This document shows, in pieces, positions 52,082 to 64,000 of a stretch of 64,000 nucleotides of DNA. Each line of letters starts with the position of its first letter. Within the stretch, counting starts at the first letter, position 1. The DNA comes from Inia geoffrensis. Taxonomy: Eukaryota; Chordata; Mammalia; Artiodactyla; Iniidae. The DNA lies in the NCBI GenBank assembly GCA_036417435.1, contig JAZAQT010000028.1, forward strand, positions 992,001 through 1,056,000, read 5' to 3'. The notes beneath the pieces were generated by a model, which worked only from the letters and a program-made list of their open reading frames with translations, had not been told where the DNA came from and made no database searches. Both the position numbers and the translations under genes were made by a program.

Positions 52082-53817
52082 AAATTGCCAACAGCCACTC
52101 TGGAGAAGTGGATGGTGTTTCCTGGAACAAAGAAAAAAACAAGCTAGAGAGCCTAGGGCACTTCCACTTATGGTGCTATAGATTCGGAAAATTTAAATGA
52201 AAAAGACAGAGCCACACCAAAGTTTGTGGCTGCTCTGTGTACGGGAGCCTTGACTATGGTACAACTTTAATAGCCCAGAAAGAGAAAAATGGATATAGAA
52301 GTTGTGGTACATCCCTACAATGGAATATCACTCAACAATGAAATCAATGGCAACAGAGCAGTAGCAGCATAATGAGTGGATTTAGTTACGATGATTCTAA
52401 GTGAAACAAGTCACACAGAAAAAGAAACATCATAAGATATCACTAATACCGGGAATGTAAACACGGCTACGTGTGAACTGCATTACAAAACACAAGAGAG
52501 TCTCACATTTACAAAAGAAACTTATGCTTGCTTAAGGGGAAAGGAGAGTGGGGAGGTTGCATAAAACCAGAGGTTGACATTAGGACAGATACCATTCCAT
52601 AAGCCAAATATATATTAGACAAGAGCTACTCCTCGCTCAACGAAATGGACTCAACACCCCGTATTCAAAACCTAGGAATATACCTGACTATGAAGAAAAT
52701 TAAAACCCATACATTTATAGGTCTCCATAAGAAAATCATTTGTGTACAGCAGCATACACACAGCACTGTAAATAAGCTAAATCCCCTTATAAAAATAAAT
52801 TTGAAAAAGAAAACACAAGGACTGTCAAATAGAGAGAAATTCTTAAATAAGTCCTTCAGGGCTTGTGAGGAATCTTGGATTTACCACCTCTACATCCACA
52901 GCTGGGGGAGAGATAAGGCTGGACACTTGGGGCTGATACTATTGGTGAGGGAATGCAGACCCTTTGAGGTAATGGTGCATGGTTCCCATTCCACGGGTCC
53001 CAAATCTCCATGTTTAAGGGATTTATCCTTCTGCTAAAATATACATGGAAAACCCAGAATATGGTCCACGAAGTGATCAGGCACAATTTCTAAAACTCAT
53101 CGCCATTTTAGCCCCCTGGTACTCGAGTTCGCCGATCCAGATGCAATATTAACATTCTCCCCACTTGGAGAGTCAGGGCCTTTGACCTCTTGTTTGGCAC
53201 AGTTTGCAATTTCTGTGGAAGATGAACAGGAATAAGGAGAACGAATGAGCAGCTAACTTGATGTGTTTGGATGGGCACATTGAACACTGATTTCCCTACA
53301 GGAAGAAGAATTCATCAAAGGCTCAGCGTGCCATGCCGGAACGAGATTAGGGCCTGAAGCAATTCTTCGGGTTTGCGGTCAGCTCACAAGAAAGCGAGTT
53401 GAGAAAAGGAGATTTTTGGCACTGTAACTCACAATCCTGCAGAGTTCCAAATGACCCCTATCATCTAAAAATTTATTGAAGGAAGGCTGTGAAGAAGACT
53501 TGAACGCGACGCAGAATTGCAGAAAACAGATATCAGGGGGTAGATAAGAATTGCTCTGAAAGCATAGGAAAAGAAGCAGCAGTTCGACAGTGATGCACTT
53601 GGCCAAAAAGGACGTATGCGTTTTCACCTGAATATATTCAGGAGAAAACGCATACGCCCTTTTTGGCCAACCAAGCAAGCCTGCAATGGAAATCCGCACT
53701 ACAAGGCAGTCTCACTTCCCACCGATCCAAAGGGCCGTCCGAAAAAAGTGTAAAATCCAGAGAGGCAGGACAGGCCTTGGAGAACCGGCAGCCTTGTTAT
53801 GCTGATGGGCGGGATGT
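52082..53817 (+). repeat. Monomer 31 (1,736 bp)
   Basis: P-family copy, anchor at 52645, with gtgaaacaagtcac shared with monomers 32-33 and catgtttaagg shared with 32. The palindrome at 53599-53670 has the same two mismatches as monomer 30. Confidence 0.95.
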
Positions 53818-55553
53818 AAATTGCCAACAGCCACTCTGGAGAAGTGGATGGTGTTTCCTGGAACAAAGAAAAAAACAAGCTAGAGAGCCTAGGGCACTTC
53901 CACTTATGGTGCTATAGATTCGGAAAATTTAAATGAAAAAGACAGAGCCACACCAAAGTTTGGGGCTGCTCTGTGTATGGGAGCCTTGACTATGGTACAA
54001 CTTTAATAGCCCAGAAAGAGAAAAATGGATATAGAAGTTGTGGTACATCCCTACAATGGAATATCACTCAACAATGAAATCAATGGCAACAGAGCAGTAG
54101 CAGCATAATGAGTGGATTTAGTTACGATGATTCTAAGTGAAACAAGTCACACAGAAAAAGAAACATCATAAGATATCACTAATACCGGGAATGTAAACAC
54201 GGCTACGTGTGAACTGCATTACAAAACACAAGAGAGTCTCACATTTACAAAAGAAACTTATGCTTGCTTAAGGGGAAAGGAGAGTGGGGAGGTTGCATAA
54301 AACCAGAGGTTGACATTAGGACAGATACCATTCCATAAGCCAAATATATATTAGACAAGAGCTACTCCTCGCTCAACCAAATGGACTCAACACCCCGTAT
54401 TCAAAACCTAGGAATATACCTGACTATGAAGAAAATTAAAACCCATACATTTATAGTTCTCCATAAGAAAATCATTTGTGTACAGCAGCATAAACACAGC
54501 ACTGTAAATAAGCTAAATCCCCTTATAAAAATAAATTTGAAAAAGAAAACACAAGGACTGTCAAATAGAGAGAAATTCTTAAATAAGTCCTTCAGGGCTT
54601 GTGAGGAATCTTGGATTTACCACCTCTACATCCACAGCTGGGGGAGAGATAAGGCTGGACACTTGGGGCTGATACTATTGGTGAGGGAATGCAGACCCTT
54701 TGAGGTAATGGTGCATGGTTCCCATTCCACGGGTCCCAAATCTCCATGTTTAAGGGATTTATCCTTCTGCTAAAATATACATGGAAAACCCAGAATATGG
54801 TCCACGAAGTGATCAGGCACAATTTCTAAAACTCATCGCCATTTTAGCCCCCTGGTACTCGAGTTCGCCGATCCAGATGCAATATTAACATTCTCCCCAC
54901 TTGGAGAGTCAGGGCCTTTGACCTCTTGTTTGGCACAGTTTGCAATTTCTGTGGAAGATGAACAGGAATAAGGAGAACGAATGAGCAGCTAACTTGATGT
55001 GTTTGGATGGGCACATTGAACACTGATTTCCCTACAGGAAGAAGAATTCATCAAAGGCTCAGCGTGCCATGCCGGAACGAGATTAGGGCCTGAAGCAATT
55101 CTTCGGGTTTGCGGTCAGCTCACAAGAAAGCGAGTTGAGAAAAGGAGATTTTTGGCACTGTAACTCACAATCCTGCAGAGTTCCAAATGACCCCTATCAT
55201 CTAAAAATTTATTGAAGGAAGGCTGTGAAGAAGACTTGAACGCGACGCAGAATTGCAGAAAACAGATATCAGGGGGTAGATAAGAATTGCTCTGAAAGCA
55301 TAGGAAAAGAAGCAGCAGTTCGACAGTGATGCACTTGGCCAAAAAGGACGTATGCGTTTTCACCTGAATATATTCAGGAGAAAACGCATACGCCCTTTTT
55401 GGCCAACCAAGCAAGCCTGCAATGGAAATCCGCACTACAAGGCAGTCTCACTTCCCACCGATCCAAAGGGCCGTCCGAAAAAAGTGTAAAATCCAGAGAG
55501 GCAGGACAGGCCTTGGAGAACCGGCAGCCTTGTTATGCTGATGGGCGGGATGT
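53818..55553 (+). repeat. Monomer 32 (1,736 bp)
   Basis: P-family copy, anchor at 54381, with tatagttctcc and cataaacacag shared only with monomer 33. The palindrome at 55335-55406 is like monomers 30-31. Confidence 0.95.
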
Positions 55554-57289
55554 AAATTGCCAACAGCCACTCTGGAGAAGTGGATGGTGTTTCCTGGAAC
55601 AAAGAAAAAAACAAGCTAGAGAGCCTAGGGCACTTCCACTTATGGTGCTATAGATTCGGAAAATTTAAATGAAAAAGACAGAGCCACACCAAAGTTTGGG
55701 GCTGCTCTGTGTATGGGAGCCTTGACTATGGTACAACTTTAATAGCCCAGAAAGAGAAAAATGGATATAGAAGTTGTGGTACATCCCTACAATGGAATAT
55801 CACTCAACAATGAAATCAATGGCAACAGAGCAGTAGCAGCATAATGAGTGGATTTAGTTACGATGATTCTAAGTGAAACAAGTCACACAGAAAAAGAAAC
55901 ATCATAAGATATCACTAATACCGGGAATGTAAACACGGCTACGTGTGAACTGCATTACAAAACACAAGAGAGTCTCACATTTACAAAAGAAACTTATGCT
56001 TGCTTAAGGGGAAAGGAGAGTGGGGAGGTTGCATAAAACCAGAGGTTGACATTAGGACAGATACCATTCCATAAGCCAAATATATATTAGACAAGAGCTA
56101 CTCCTCGCTCAACCAAATGGACTCAACACCCCGTATTCAAAACCTAGGAATATACCTGACTATGAAGAAAATTAAAACCCATACATTTATAGTTCTCCAT
56201 AAGAAAATCATTTGTGTACAGCAGCATAAACACAGCACTGTAAATAAGCTAAATCCCCTTATAAAAATAAATTTGAAAAAGAAAACACAAGGACTGTCAA
56301 ATAGAGAGAAATTCTTAAATAAGTCCTTCAGGGCTTGTGAGGAATCTTGGATTTACCACCTCTACATCCACAGCTGGGGGAGAGATAAGGCTGGACACTT
56401 GGGGCTGATACTATTGGTGAGGGAATGCAGACCCTTTGAGGTAATGGTGCATGGTTCCCATTCCACGGGTCCCAAATCTCCATGTGTAAGGGATTTATCC
56501 TTCTTCTAAAATATGCATGGAAAACCCAGAATATGGTCCACGAAGTGATCAGGCACAATTTCTAAAACTCATCGCCATTTTAGCCCCCTGGTACTCGAGT
56601 TCGCCGATCCAGATGCAATATTAACATTCTCCCCACTTGGAGAGTCAGGGCCTTTGACCTCTTGTTTGGCACAGTTTGCAATTTCTGTGGAAGATGAACA
56701 GGAATAAGGAGAACGAATGAGCAGCTAACTTGATGTGTTTGGATGGGCACATTGAACACTGATTTCCCTACAGGAAGAAGAATTCATCAAAGGCTCAGCG
56801 TGCCATGCCGGAACGAGATTAGGGCCTGAAGCAATTCTTCGGGTTTGCGGTCAGCTCACAAGAAAGCGAGTTGAGAAAAGGAGATTTTTGGCACTGTAAC
56901 TCACAATCCTGCAGAGTTCCAAATGACCCCTATCATCCAAAAATTTATTGAAGGAAGGCTGTGAAGAGGACTTGAACGCGAAGCAGAATTGCAGAAAACA
57001 GATATCAGGGGGTAGATAAGAATTGCTCTGAAAGCGTAGGAAAAGAGGCAGCAGTTCGACAGTGATGCACTTGGCCAAAAAGGGCGTATGCGTTTTTTCC
57101 TGAATATATTCAGGAAAAAACGCATACGCCCTTTTTGGCCAACCAAGCAAGCCTGCAATGGAAATCCGCACTACAAGGCAGTCTCACTTCCCACCGATCC
57201 AAAGGGCCGTCCGAAAAAAGTGTAAAATCCAGAGAGGCAGGACAGGCCATGGAGAACCGGCAGCCTTGTTATGCTGATGGGCGGGATGT
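55554..57289 (+). repeat. Monomer 33 (1,736 bp)
   Basis: P-family copy, anchor at 56117. The left half is near-identical to monomer 32. The right half switches to the common type, with a perfect palindrome at 57071-57142. Confidence 0.95.
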
Positions 57290-59025
57290 AAATTGTCAAC
57301 AGCCACTCTGGAGAAGTGGATGGTGTTTCCTGGAACAAAGAAAAAACCAAGCTAGAGAGCCTAGGGCACTTCCACTTATGGTGCTATAGATTCGGAAAAT
57401 TTAAATGAAAAAGACAGAGCCACACCAAAGTTTGGTGCTGCTCTGTGTACGGGAACCTTGACAATGGTACAACTTTAATAGCCCAGAAAGAGAAAAATGG
57501 ATATAGAAGTTGTGGTACATCCCTACAATGGAATATCACTCAACAATGAAATCAATGGCAACAGACCAGTAGCAGCATAATGAGTGGATTTAGTTACGAT
57601 GATTCTAAGTGAAATATGTCACACAGAAAAAGAAACATCATAAGATATCACTAATACCGGGAATGTAAACACGGCTACGTGTGAACTGCATTACAAAACA
57701 CAACAGAGTCTCACATTTATAAAAGAAACTTATGCTTGCTTAAGGGGAAAGGAGAGTGGGGAGGCTGCATAAAACCAGAGGTTGACATTAGGACAGATAC
57801 CATTCCATAAGCCAAATATATATTAGACAAGACCTACTCCTGGCTCAGCCAAATGGACTCAACAACCCGTATTCAAAACCTAGGAATATACCTGACTATG
57901 AAGAAAATTAAAACCCATACTTTTATAGGTCTCCATAAGAAAATCATTTGTGTACAGCAGCATACACACAGCACTGTAAATAAGCTAAATCCCCTTATAA
58001 AAATAAATTTGAAAAAGAAAACACAAGGACATTCAAATAGAGAGAAAATCTTAAATAAGTCCTTGAGGGCTTGTGAGGAATCTTGGATTTACCACCTCTA
58101 CATCCACAGCTGGGGGAGAGATAAGGCTGGACACTTGGGGCTGATACTATTGGTGAGGGAATGCAGATCCTTTGATGTAATGGTGCATGGTTCCCATTCC
58201 ACGGGTCCCAAATCTCCACGTGTAAGGGATTTATCCTTCAGCTAAAATATGCATGGAAAACCCAGAATATGGTCCACGAAGTGATCAGGCAAAATTTCTA
58301 AAACTCATCGCCATTTTAGCCCCCTGGTACTCGAGTTCGCCGTTCCAGATGCAATATTAACATTCTCCCCACTTGGAGAGTCAGTGCCTTTGACCTCTTG
58401 CTTGGCACAGTTTGCAATTTCTGTGGAAGATGAACAGGAATAAGGAAAACGAATGAGCAGCTAACTTGATGTGTTTGGATGGGCACATTGAACACTGATT
58501 TCCCTACAGGAAGAAGAATTCATCAAAGGCTCAGCGTGCCATGCCGGAACGAGATTAGGGCCTGAAGCAATTCTTCGGGTTTGCGGTCAGCTCACAAGAA
58601 AGCGAGTTGAGAAAAGGAGATTTTTGGCACAGTAACTCACAATCCTGCAGAGTTCCAAATGACCCCTATCATCCAAAAATTTATTGAAGGAAGGCTGTGA
58701 AGAGGACTTGAACGCGACGCAGAATTGCAGAAAACAGATATCAGGGGGTAGATAAGAATTGCTCTGAAAGCGTAGGAAAAGAGGCAGCAGTTCGACAGTG
58801 ATGCACTTGGCCAAAAAGGGCGTATGCGTTTTTTCCTGAATATATTCAGGAAAAAACGCATACGCCCTTTTCGTGCAACCAAGCAAGCCTGCAATGGAAA
58901 TCCGCACTACAAGGCAGTCTCACTTCCCACCGATCCAAAGGGCCGTCCGAAAAAAGTGTAAAATCCAGAGAGGCAGGACAGTCCATGGAGAACCGGCAGC
59001 CTTGTTATCCTGATGGGCGGGATGT
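57290..59025 (+). repeat. Monomer 34 (1,736 bp), damaged palindrome
   Basis: T-family copy, anchor at 57853. The palindrome at 58807-58878 has a scrambled outer right arm (ccttttcgtgcaacc) but keeps its length. Confidence 0.95.
58807..58878. mobile_element. Palindrome with eroded right arm
   Basis: The left arm is intact, but the outer right arm reads cccttttcgtgcaa in place of ccctttttggccaa, a cluster of changes confined to a few bases. All other copies keep this segment. Confidence 0.9.
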
Positions 59026-60761
59026 AAATTGCCAACAGCCACTCTGGAGAAGTGGATGGTGTTTCCTGGAACAAAGAAAAAAACAAGCTAGAGAGCCTAG
59101 GGCACTTCCACTTATGGTGCTATAGATTCGGAAAATTTAAATGAAAAAGACAGAGCCACACCAAAGTTTGGTGCTGCTCTGTGTACGGGAGCCTTGACTA
59201 TGGTACAACTTTAATAGCCCAGAAAGAGAAAAATGGATATAGAAGTTGTGGTACATCCCTACAATGGAATATCACTCAACAATGACATCAATGGCAACAG
59301 ACCAGTAGCAGCATAATGAGTGGATTTAGTTACGATGATTCTAAGTGAAATAAGTCACACAGAAAAAGAAACATCATAAGATATCACTAATACCGGGAAT
59401 GTAAACACGGCTACGTGTGAACTGCATTACAAAACACAAGAGAGTCTCACATTTACAAAAGAAACTTATGCTTGCTTAAGGGGAAAGGAGAGTGGGGAGG
59501 CTGCATAAAGCCAGAGGTTGACATTAGGACAGATACCATTCCATAAGCCAAATATATATTAGACAAGACCTACTCCTGGCTCAGCCAAATGGACTCAACA
59601 ACCCGTATTCAAAACCTAGGAATATACCTGACTATGAAGAAAATTAAAACCCATACTTTTATAGGTCTCCATAAGAAAATCATTTGTGTACAGCAGCATA
59701 CACACAGCACTGTAAATAAGCTAAATCCCCTTATAAAAATAAATTTGAAAAAGAAAACACAAGGACTGTCAAATAGAGAGAAAATCTTAAATAAGTCCTT
59801 GAGGGCTTGTGAGGAATCTTGGATTTACCACCTCTACATCCACAGCTTGGGGAGAGATAAGGCTGGACACTTGGGGCTGATACTATTGGTGAGGGAATGC
59901 AGATCCTTTGATGTAATGGTACATGGTTCCCATTCCACGGGTCCCAAATCTCCACGTGTAAGGGATTTATCCTTCAGCTAAAATATGCATGGAAAACCCA
60001 GAATATGGTCCACGAAGTGATCAGGAAAAATTTCTAAAACTCATCGCCATTTTAGCCCCCTGGTACTCGAGTTCGCCGATCCAGATGCAATATTAACATT
60101 CTCCCCACTTGGAGAGTCAGTGCCTTTGACCTCTTGCTTGGCACAGTTTGCAATTTCTGTGGAAGATTAACAGGAATAAGGAGAACGAATGAGCAGCTAA
60201 CTTGATGTGTTTGGATGGGCACATTGAACACTGATTTCCCTACAGGAAGAAGAATTCATCAAAGGCTCAGCGTGCCATGCCGGAACGAGATTAGGGCCTA
60301 AAGCAATTCTTCGGGTTTGCAGTCAGCTCACAAGAAAGCGAGTTGAGAAAAGGAGATTTTTGGCACTGTAACTCACAATACTGCAGAGTTCCAAATGACC
60401 CCTATCATCCAAAAATTTATTGAAGGAAGGCTGTGAAGAGGACTTGAACGCGACGCAGAATTGCAGAAAACAGATATCAGGGGGTAGATAAGAATTCCTC
60501 TGAAAGCGTAGGAAAAGAGGCAGCAGTTCGACAGTGATGCACTTGGCCAAAAAGGGCGTATGCGTTTTTTCCTGAATATATTCAGGAAAAAACGCATACG
60601 CCCTTTTTGGCCAACCAAGAAAGCCTGCAATGGAAATCTGCACTACAAGGCAGTCTCACTTCCCACCGATCCAAAGGGCCGTCCGAAAAATGTGTAAAAT
60701 CCAGAGAGGCAGGACAGGCCATGGAGAACCGGCAGCCTTGTTATGCTGATGGGCGGGATGT
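59026..60761 (+). repeat. Monomer 35 (1,736 bp)
   Basis: T-family copy, anchor at 59589. A private base creates a second EcoRI site at 60492. The palindrome at 60543-60614 is perfect. Confidence 0.95.
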
Positions 60762-62497
60762 AAATTGTCAACAGCCACTCTGGAGAAGTGGATGGTGTTT
60801 CCTGGAACAAAGAAAAAAACAAGCTAGAGAGCCTAGGGCACTTCCACTTATGGTGCTATAGATTCGGAAAATTTAAATGAAAAAGACAGAGCCACACCAA
60901 AGTTTGGTGCTGCTCTGTGTACGGGAGCCTTGACAATGGTACAACTTTAATAGCCCAGAAAGAGAAAAATGGATATAGAAGTTGTGGTACATCCCTACAA
61001 TGGAATATCACTCAACAATGACATCAATGGCAACAGACCAGTAGCAGCATAATGAGTGGATTTAGTTACGATGATTCTAAGTGAAATATGTCACACAGAA
61101 AAAGAAACATCATAAGATATCACTAATACCGGGAATGTAAACACGGCTACGTGTGAACTGCATTACAAAACACAACAGAGTCTCACATTTACAAAAGAAA
61201 CTTATGCTTGCTTAAGGGGAAAGGAGAGTGGGGAGGCTGCATAAAACCAGAGGTTGACATTAGGACAGATACCATTCCATAAGCCAAATATATATTAGAC
61301 AAGAGCTACTCCTCGCTCAACCAAATGGACTCAACACCCCGTTTTCAAAACCTAGGAATATACGTGACTATGAAGAAAATTAAAACCCATACATTTATAG
61401 GTCTCCATAAGAAAATCATTTGTGTACAGCAGCATACACACAGCACTGTAAATAAGCTAAATCCCCTTATAAAAATAAATTTGAAAAAGAAAACACAAGG
61501 ACTGTCAAATAGAGAGAAATTCTTAAATAAGTCCTTCAGGGCTTGTGAGGAATCTTGGATTTACCACCTCTACATCCACAGCTGGGGGAGAGATAAGGCT
61601 GGACACTTGGGGCTGATACTATTGGTGAGGGAATGCAGACCCTTTGAGGTAATGGTGCATGGTTCCCATTCCACGGGTCCCAAATCTCCACGTGTAAGGG
61701 ATTTATCCTTCTGCTAAAATATGCATGGAAAACCCAGAATATGGTCCACGAAGTGATCAGGCACAATTTCTAAAACTCATCGCCATTTTAGACCCCTGGT
61801 ACTCGAGTTTGCCGATCCAGATGCAATATTAACATTCTCCCCACTTGGAGAGTCAGGGCCTTTGACCTCTTGTTTGGCACAGTTTGCAATTTCTGTGGAA
61901 GATGAACAGGAATAAGGAGAACGAATGAGCAGCTAACTTGATGTGTTTGGACGGGCACATTGAACACTGATTTCCCTACAGGAAGAAGAATTCATCAAAG
62001 GCTCAGCGTGCCATGCCGGAACGAGATTAGGGCCTGAAGCAATTCTTCGGGTTTGCGGTCAGCTCACAAGAAAGCGAGTTGAGAAAAGGAGATTTTTGGC
62101 ACTGTAACTCACAATCCTGCAGAGTTCCAAATGACCCCTATCATCCAAAAATTTATTGAAGGAAGGCTGTGAAGAGGACTTGAACGCGAAGCAGAATTGC
62201 AGAAAACAGATATCAGGGGGTAGATAAGAATTGCTCTGAAAGCGTAGGAAAAGAGGCAGCAGTTCGACAGTGATGCACTTGGCCAAAAAGGGCGTATGCG
62301 ATTTTTCCTGAATATATTCAGGAAAAAACGCATACGCCCTTTTTGGCCAACCAAGCAAGCCTGCAATGGAAATCCGCACTACAAGGCAGTCTCACTTCCC
62401 ACCGATCCAAAGGGCCGTCCGAAAAAAGTGTAAAATCCAGAGAGGCAGGACAGGCCATGGAAAACCGGCAGCCTTGTTATGCTGATGGACGGGATGT
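60762..62497 (+). repeat. Monomer 36 (1,736 bp)
   Basis: P-family copy, anchor at 61325 (ccgttttcaaa). The palindrome at 62279-62350 has one left-arm mismatch (gcgattttt). Confidence 0.95.
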
Positions 62498-64000
62498 AAA
62501 TTGCCAACAGCCACTATGGAGAAGTGGATGGTGTTTCCTGGAACAATGAAAAAACCAAGCTAGAGAGCCTAGGGCACTTCCACTTATGGTGCTATAGATT
62601 CGGAAAATTTAAATGAAAAAGACACAGCCACACCAAAGTTTGGGGCTGCTCTGTGTACGGGAGCCTTGACTATGGTACAACTTTAATAGCCCAGAAAGAG
62701 AAAAATGGATATAGAAGTTGTGGTACATCCCTACAATGGAATATCACTCAACAATGAAATCAATGGCAACAGACCAGTAGCAGCATAATGAGTGGATTTA
62801 GTTACGATGATTCTAAGTGAAATAAGTCACACAGAAAAAGAAACATCATAAGATATCACTAATACCGGGAATGTAAACACGGCTACGTGTGAACTGCATT
62901 ACAAAACACAAGAGAGTCTCACATTTACATAAGAAACTTATGCTTGCTTAAGGGGAAAGGAGAGTGGGGAGGCTGCATAAAACCAGAGGTTGACATTAGG
63001 ACAGATACCATTCCATAAGCCAAATATATATTAGACAAGAGCTACTCCTTGCTCAACCAAATGGACTCATCACCCCGTATTCCAAACCTAGGAATATACC
63101 TGACTATGAAGAAAATTAAAACGCATACATTTATAGGTCACCATAAGAAAATCATTTGTGTACAGCAGCATACACACAGCAGTGTAAATAAGCTAAATCC
63201 CCTTATAAAAATAAATTTGAAAAAGAAAACACAAGGACTGTCAAATAGAGAGAAATTCTTAAATAAGTCCTTCAGGGCTTGTGAGGAATCTTGGATTTAC
63301 CACCTCTACATCCACAGCTGGGGGAGAGATAAGGCTGGACACTTGCGGCTGATACTATTGGTGAGGGAATGCAGGCCCTTTGAGGTAATGGTGCATGGTT
63401 CCCATTCCACGGGTCCCAAATCTCCACGTGTAAGGGATTTATCCTTCAGCTAAAATATGCATGGAAAACCCAGAATATGGTCCACGAAATGATCAGGCAA
63501 AATTTCTAAAATTCATCGCCATTTTCGCCCCCTGGTACTCGAGTTCGCCGTTCCAGATGCAATATTCACATTCTTCCCTCTTGGAGAGTCAGTGCCTTTG
63601 ACCTCTTGTTTGGCACAGTTTGCAATTTCTGTGGAAGATGAACAGGAATAAGGAGAACGAATGAGCAGCTAACTTGATGTGTTTGGACGGGCACATTGAA
63701 CTCTGATTTTCCTACAGGAAGAAGAATTCATCAAAGGCTCAGCGTGCCATGCCGGAACGAGATTAGGGCCTGAAGCAATTCTTCGGGTTTGCGGTCAGCT
63801 CACAAGAAAGCGAGTTGAGAAAAGGAGATTTTTGGCACTGTAACTCACAATCCTGCGGAGTTCCAAATGACCCCTATCATCCAAAAATTTATTGAAGGAA
63901 GGCTGTGAAGAGGACTTGAACGCGACGCAGAATTGCAGAAAACAGATATCAGTGGGTAGATAAGATTTGCTCTGAAAGCGTAGGAAAAGAGGCAGCAGTT
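62498..64000 (+). repeat. Monomer 37, partial (1,503 bp, cut by window end)
   Basis: Anchor at 63061 (actcatcacccc) with the cagcagtgtaaa variant. The window ends about 15 bp before the expected palindrome. The PstI site is lost here (cctgcggag near 63854). Confidence 0.95.

Larger units (their letters stand above)
1..64000 (+). repeat. Satellite DNA array, 1,736-bp monomer, about 36.9 copies
   Basis: Every landmark recurs at a 1,736-bp spacing across the whole window, for example the atggactcaa motif at 564, 2300, 4036, 5772, 7508 and onward to 63061. Copies differ by scattered substitutions and very few indels, so by eye neighbours are a few percent apart or less. All copies share one orientation. 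Layout by monomer position, starting at aaattgccaacagcc: 1-735 is the L1 3' end, 736-1517 is unassigned, 1518-1589 is the palindrome, and about 1603-1736 is the 5' part of the next L1 fragment. From memory, the length and the L1 content match the common cetacean heterochromatic satellite. That identity is an inference; the tandem structure is seen directly. Confidence 0.97.

Noticed and set aside
1..64000. CRISPR array or bacterial repeat locus
   Set aside because: The repeat unit is 1.7 kb with no spacers, and the L1 relic makes this mammalian DNA.

Overview
The window is one uninterrupted tandem array of a satellite DNA with a monomer of 1,736 bp. About 36.9 copies fill all 64,000 bases, head to tail and in one orientation, and no unique sequence or intact gene interrupts them. 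The array enters and leaves the window in mid-monomer. Anchoring on a fixed motif (the ATG of atggactcaa at 564, 2300, 4036 and so on to 63061), 30 of the 36 measurable monomers are exactly 1,736 bp. The exceptions are 1,734 (monomers 6 and 23), 1,735 (monomer 9) and 1,738 (monomers 14, 16 and 19).

The monomer is a fossil composite. About half of it (about 870 bp, + strand) is the 3' end of a mammalian LINE-1. It starts about 15 bp right of a long palindrome and runs through the ORF2 C-terminus, the purine-rich 3' UTR and an A-rich tail with AATAAA. Next come about 780 bp that I cannot assign, then a 72-bp zero-spacer palindrome, then the next L1. The palindrome arms resemble the terminal inverted repeats of the mariner MITEs known from cattle and relatives.

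Organism: the L1 3' end looks cetartiodactyl. A repeat of about 1.74 kb built on L1 fits what I recall of the 'common cetacean satellite' (reported as about 1.7 kb in most whales and about 1.58 kb in delphinoids). The best guess is constitutive heterochromatin of a cetacean, more likely a baleen whale or other non-delphinoid. The species is not determinable from the sequence alone.

Regional layout: two main sequence families (called P and T here, from diagnostic bases around the anchor) and a palindrome-linked subfamily are interspersed. Local amplifications are visible: monomers 9-11; a 3,474-bp dimeric higher-order repeat at about 20.05-28.3 kb (monomers 12-17); monomers 19-22; and monomers 30-33. 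Monomers 7, 27 and 29 are mosaics of P and T. All open reading frames in the window recur once per monomer and are best read as L1 relics or chance frames, not as genes.
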